Of a stretch of 64,000 bases of DNA, positions 62,621 to 64,000 are shown piece after piece. Source of the DNA: an uncultured Eubacterium sp. (GTDB taxonomy: Bacteria; Bacillota; Clostridia; Lachnospirales; Lachnospiraceae). The stretch covers positions 124,001 to 188,000 of the forward strand of contig CAJTRZ010000002.1 in the NCBI GenBank assembly GCA_910578975.1, in the 5' to 3' direction. The notes beneath the pieces are model-generated. The model did not search any database. It was not told the DNA's origin and saw only the letters and a list, made by a program, of their open reading frames with translations. Position numbers and translations under genes: made by a program. Numbering within the stretch: position 1 is the first letter of the stretch; each line of letters opens with the position of its first letter.

Positions 62621-64000
62621 CACTTATCTAATCCTAATTTTTCAATATTATCATTCATTTTCTCTGTAAGTGCTTTTAAAACCTTCTTATATCCTTTATT
62701 ATATCTTTCTTTCATAAAGGAATTGTAAATTTGTTCAAATTCGGTGTTACTCTTTGCAAGAAGTAATTTCGGTAACGTTTTTCCCCAAACCGAATCAATT
62801 TCGTTCTTTATTTTTCCTATTTCTGAATCAGCATCAAAAGTAATTGTATATTGTCCTACATATGTAGTATAAGGATACGTCCATTGCTTCAACTGCGTAA
62901 TCGGATTATTTTTATCGTCTTTTAACCACTGTGATGCCATAGCATCATTCTGCATCATCCAATAGCAGGAATCTGCTCCATATTTTTGATCAAACTGATT
63001 TCTGTCTGTATACAAAATTTTCTTTATTTCATCTCTCATTTCCGGAATTCCCTCTTTATTATAATCCCAAGTCTTCCCCTCTACTCCAAGCCATGTCATT
63101 TTCTGCCCTTCTTCACTAATTAGATACGTAAGGAGTTTTATAGCTTTATCCGGATTTTTACAATTTTTAGATATCAGCGTAACTGTCCATCCATTAATAC
63201 TCGTTCCCGGAAGAGTATAATCATCTCCTTTAGAGTTTTTTGGCCCATCCACTGCAATATAAATACTGTCCGGATTGTTTGCATACAGTTGTTTTTCCTG
63301 ATCTGCCATATCTGTATACTGATAAATCATACAAAAATATTGTCCATTACTTATTTTTTCACTCATCTGTGTTCTCGAATCAATAAAAATTTCGTCTTTT
63401 AACAGCCCCTTTCTCGCTAACTGGTTAAATGCTTTTAACCACATAATATAATCTTTATTTTTGATTCTGTCTATAGCATTTCCATTTTTATCAACATATG
63501 GAACAGCAAGAAAATCCATTAAATAATTGTCAAATGAATCACAACCGATTTCATTAAATTCTGTACACCCTACAGGAATCATTTCTTTTCCGTCAATTGT
63601 CGGAAACATCTGAGCTGCTTTTTCTACTGCCGAAATAAAACCTTCCGGTGTTGTCATATCAGGTTTACCAATTGCCTCATAAATATCTTTTCTTACTAGA
63701 AAACTTTCATTAGATGCCAAAGTATCATACTTTTCATAATCAGATGGTGAACATGCTGAATTTGGATACTGATATAAATGTCCATCGTTGCTTCTATGCC
63801 AGCTAACAACCTCATCATTCACCACTTTATAAAAATATTTATCATATTTATCTGCCAGAGTATCCAAGGCATAAATTTTGTTTTCATTAATCATCTGACT
63901 AATTTCAGGCTCCCACCATCCAAGAGTAATAATATCCGGCAAAGTGTCACCGGCAATCATAGAATCTAATTTTTCATTAGGATTTCCTGAAGGGGTCACA
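62620..64000 (-). CDS. Extracellular solute-binding protein (ABC sugar uptake), N-terminus outside the window
   Basis: 459 codons are visible; the start and signal peptide lie beyond the right edge. It is a type-1 family binding protein: DTLPDIITLGWWEPEISQMINENKIYALDTLADKYD is the usual ligand-pocket opening, and NPDKAIKLLTYLISEEGQKMTWLGVEGKTW the usual closing. Other parts resemble large oligosaccharide-binding lipoproteins of gut clostridia (VRKDIYEAIGKPDMTTPEGFISAVEKAAQMFP). It is coupled to the YesM-type kinase, so it may sense a sugar for it or belong to the transporter controlled by it. Confidence 0.88.
   Translation of the reverse strand, partial: VTPSGNPNEKLDSMIAGDTLPDIITLGWWEPEISQMINENKIYALDTLADKYDKYFYKVVNDEVVSWHRSNDGHLYQYPNSACSPSDYEKYDTLASNESFLVRKDIYEAIGKPDMTTPEGFISAVEKAAQMFPTIDGKEMIPVGCTEFNEIGCDSFDNYLMDFLAVPYVDKNGNAIDRIKNKDYIMWLKAFNQLARKGLLKDEIFIDSRTQMSEKISNGQYFCMIYQYTDMADQEKQLYANNPDSIYIAVDGPKNSKGDDYTLPGTSINGWTVTLISKNCKNPDKAIKLLTYLISEEGQKMTWLGVEGKTWDYNKEGIPEMRDEIKKILYTDRNQFDQKYGADSCYWMMQNDAMASQWLKDDKNNPITQLKQWTYPYTTYVGQYTITFDADSEIGKIKNEIDSVWGKTLPKLLLAKSNTEFEQIYNSFMKERYNKGYKKVLKALTEKMNDNIEKLGLDK

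Noticed and set aside
1..64000. CRISPR arrays, tRNA or rRNA genes, restriction or abortive-infection systems
   Set aside because: No regularly spaced repeats, cloverleaf structures or nuclease/methylase gene pairs were seen on either strand; only core genes and one isolated secreted protease.

Overview
The window is an AT-rich, gene-dense stretch of a Firmicutes chromosome. It most likely comes from an endospore-forming member of the Lachnospiraceae or a close clostridial family. The evidence is strong AGGAGG ribosome binding sites; sporulation genes (spoIVA, yqfC-yqfD, a spoVB-type flippase, a possible bofC relative); Lachnospiraceae-type families (DUF4317, an XerS-like recombinase, a very long PBP2); and a ribosomal protein L27 with a cleavable N-terminus beside its protease Prp. 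The species cannot be named from the sequence alone. No rRNA, tRNA, CRISPR array, prophage or insertion sequence was seen, so this is mostly core chromosome.

Layout. Bases 1-45814 are almost entirely plus-strand. They hold lipid genes (plsY end, gpsA, cls); spoIVA; tyrS-alaS; rpsU; yqfC-yqfD-phoH-ybeY; a DUF3048 lipoprotein-like gene and a spoVB-type flippase; two flavoproteins; an unknown 395-residue protein with a DUF896 protein and a formyl-THF cyclo-ligase; miaB-mutS-mutL-miaA and a PLP enzyme; radC-mreBCD-PBP2-minD-minE-rodA-mgsA (cell shape and division-site placement); a small convergent DUF378 membrane gene; an HlyD-like gene-yggS-sepF-ylmH-aroB-lspA-rluD cluster; a ttcA-type gene; and an xerS-like recombinase gene. 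Bases 45815-46052 are a non-coding cluster of four strong hairpins. lexA and a divergent LysM (YneA-like) gene follow, sharing a regulatory region with three LexA boxes.

From 47407 the coding strand is minus. An isolated gene for a large secreted metalloprotease with three discoidin-like domains comes first. Next is an operon read from right to left: obgE, yhbY, a nadD-yqeK fusion, rsfS, a GH13 amylase and a histidine-rich CobW GTPase. Then come rplU-prp-rpmA with a structured leader, a DUF4317 gene, and a sugar-uptake control cassette (partial solute-binding protein, YesM-type kinase, YesN-type regulator, SanA/YdcF-type protein).

The most interesting signals are regulatory DNA and small departures from expected gene content. 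They are the four-hairpin cluster beside xerS, a near-perfect 35-bp palindrome over the tyrS promoter, a terminator-like hairpin that buries the spoIVA ribosome binding site, a methylglyoxal synthase with Asp-to-Glu at the expected catalytic position, a 230-residue insertion in PBP2, the nadD-yqeK fusion, and the absence of minC, hfq and the 7TM-HD gene from the places where related genomes usually carry them. No wholly new multi-gene defence or metabolic system is evident. All family assignments were made by reading motifs and have not been checked against a database.
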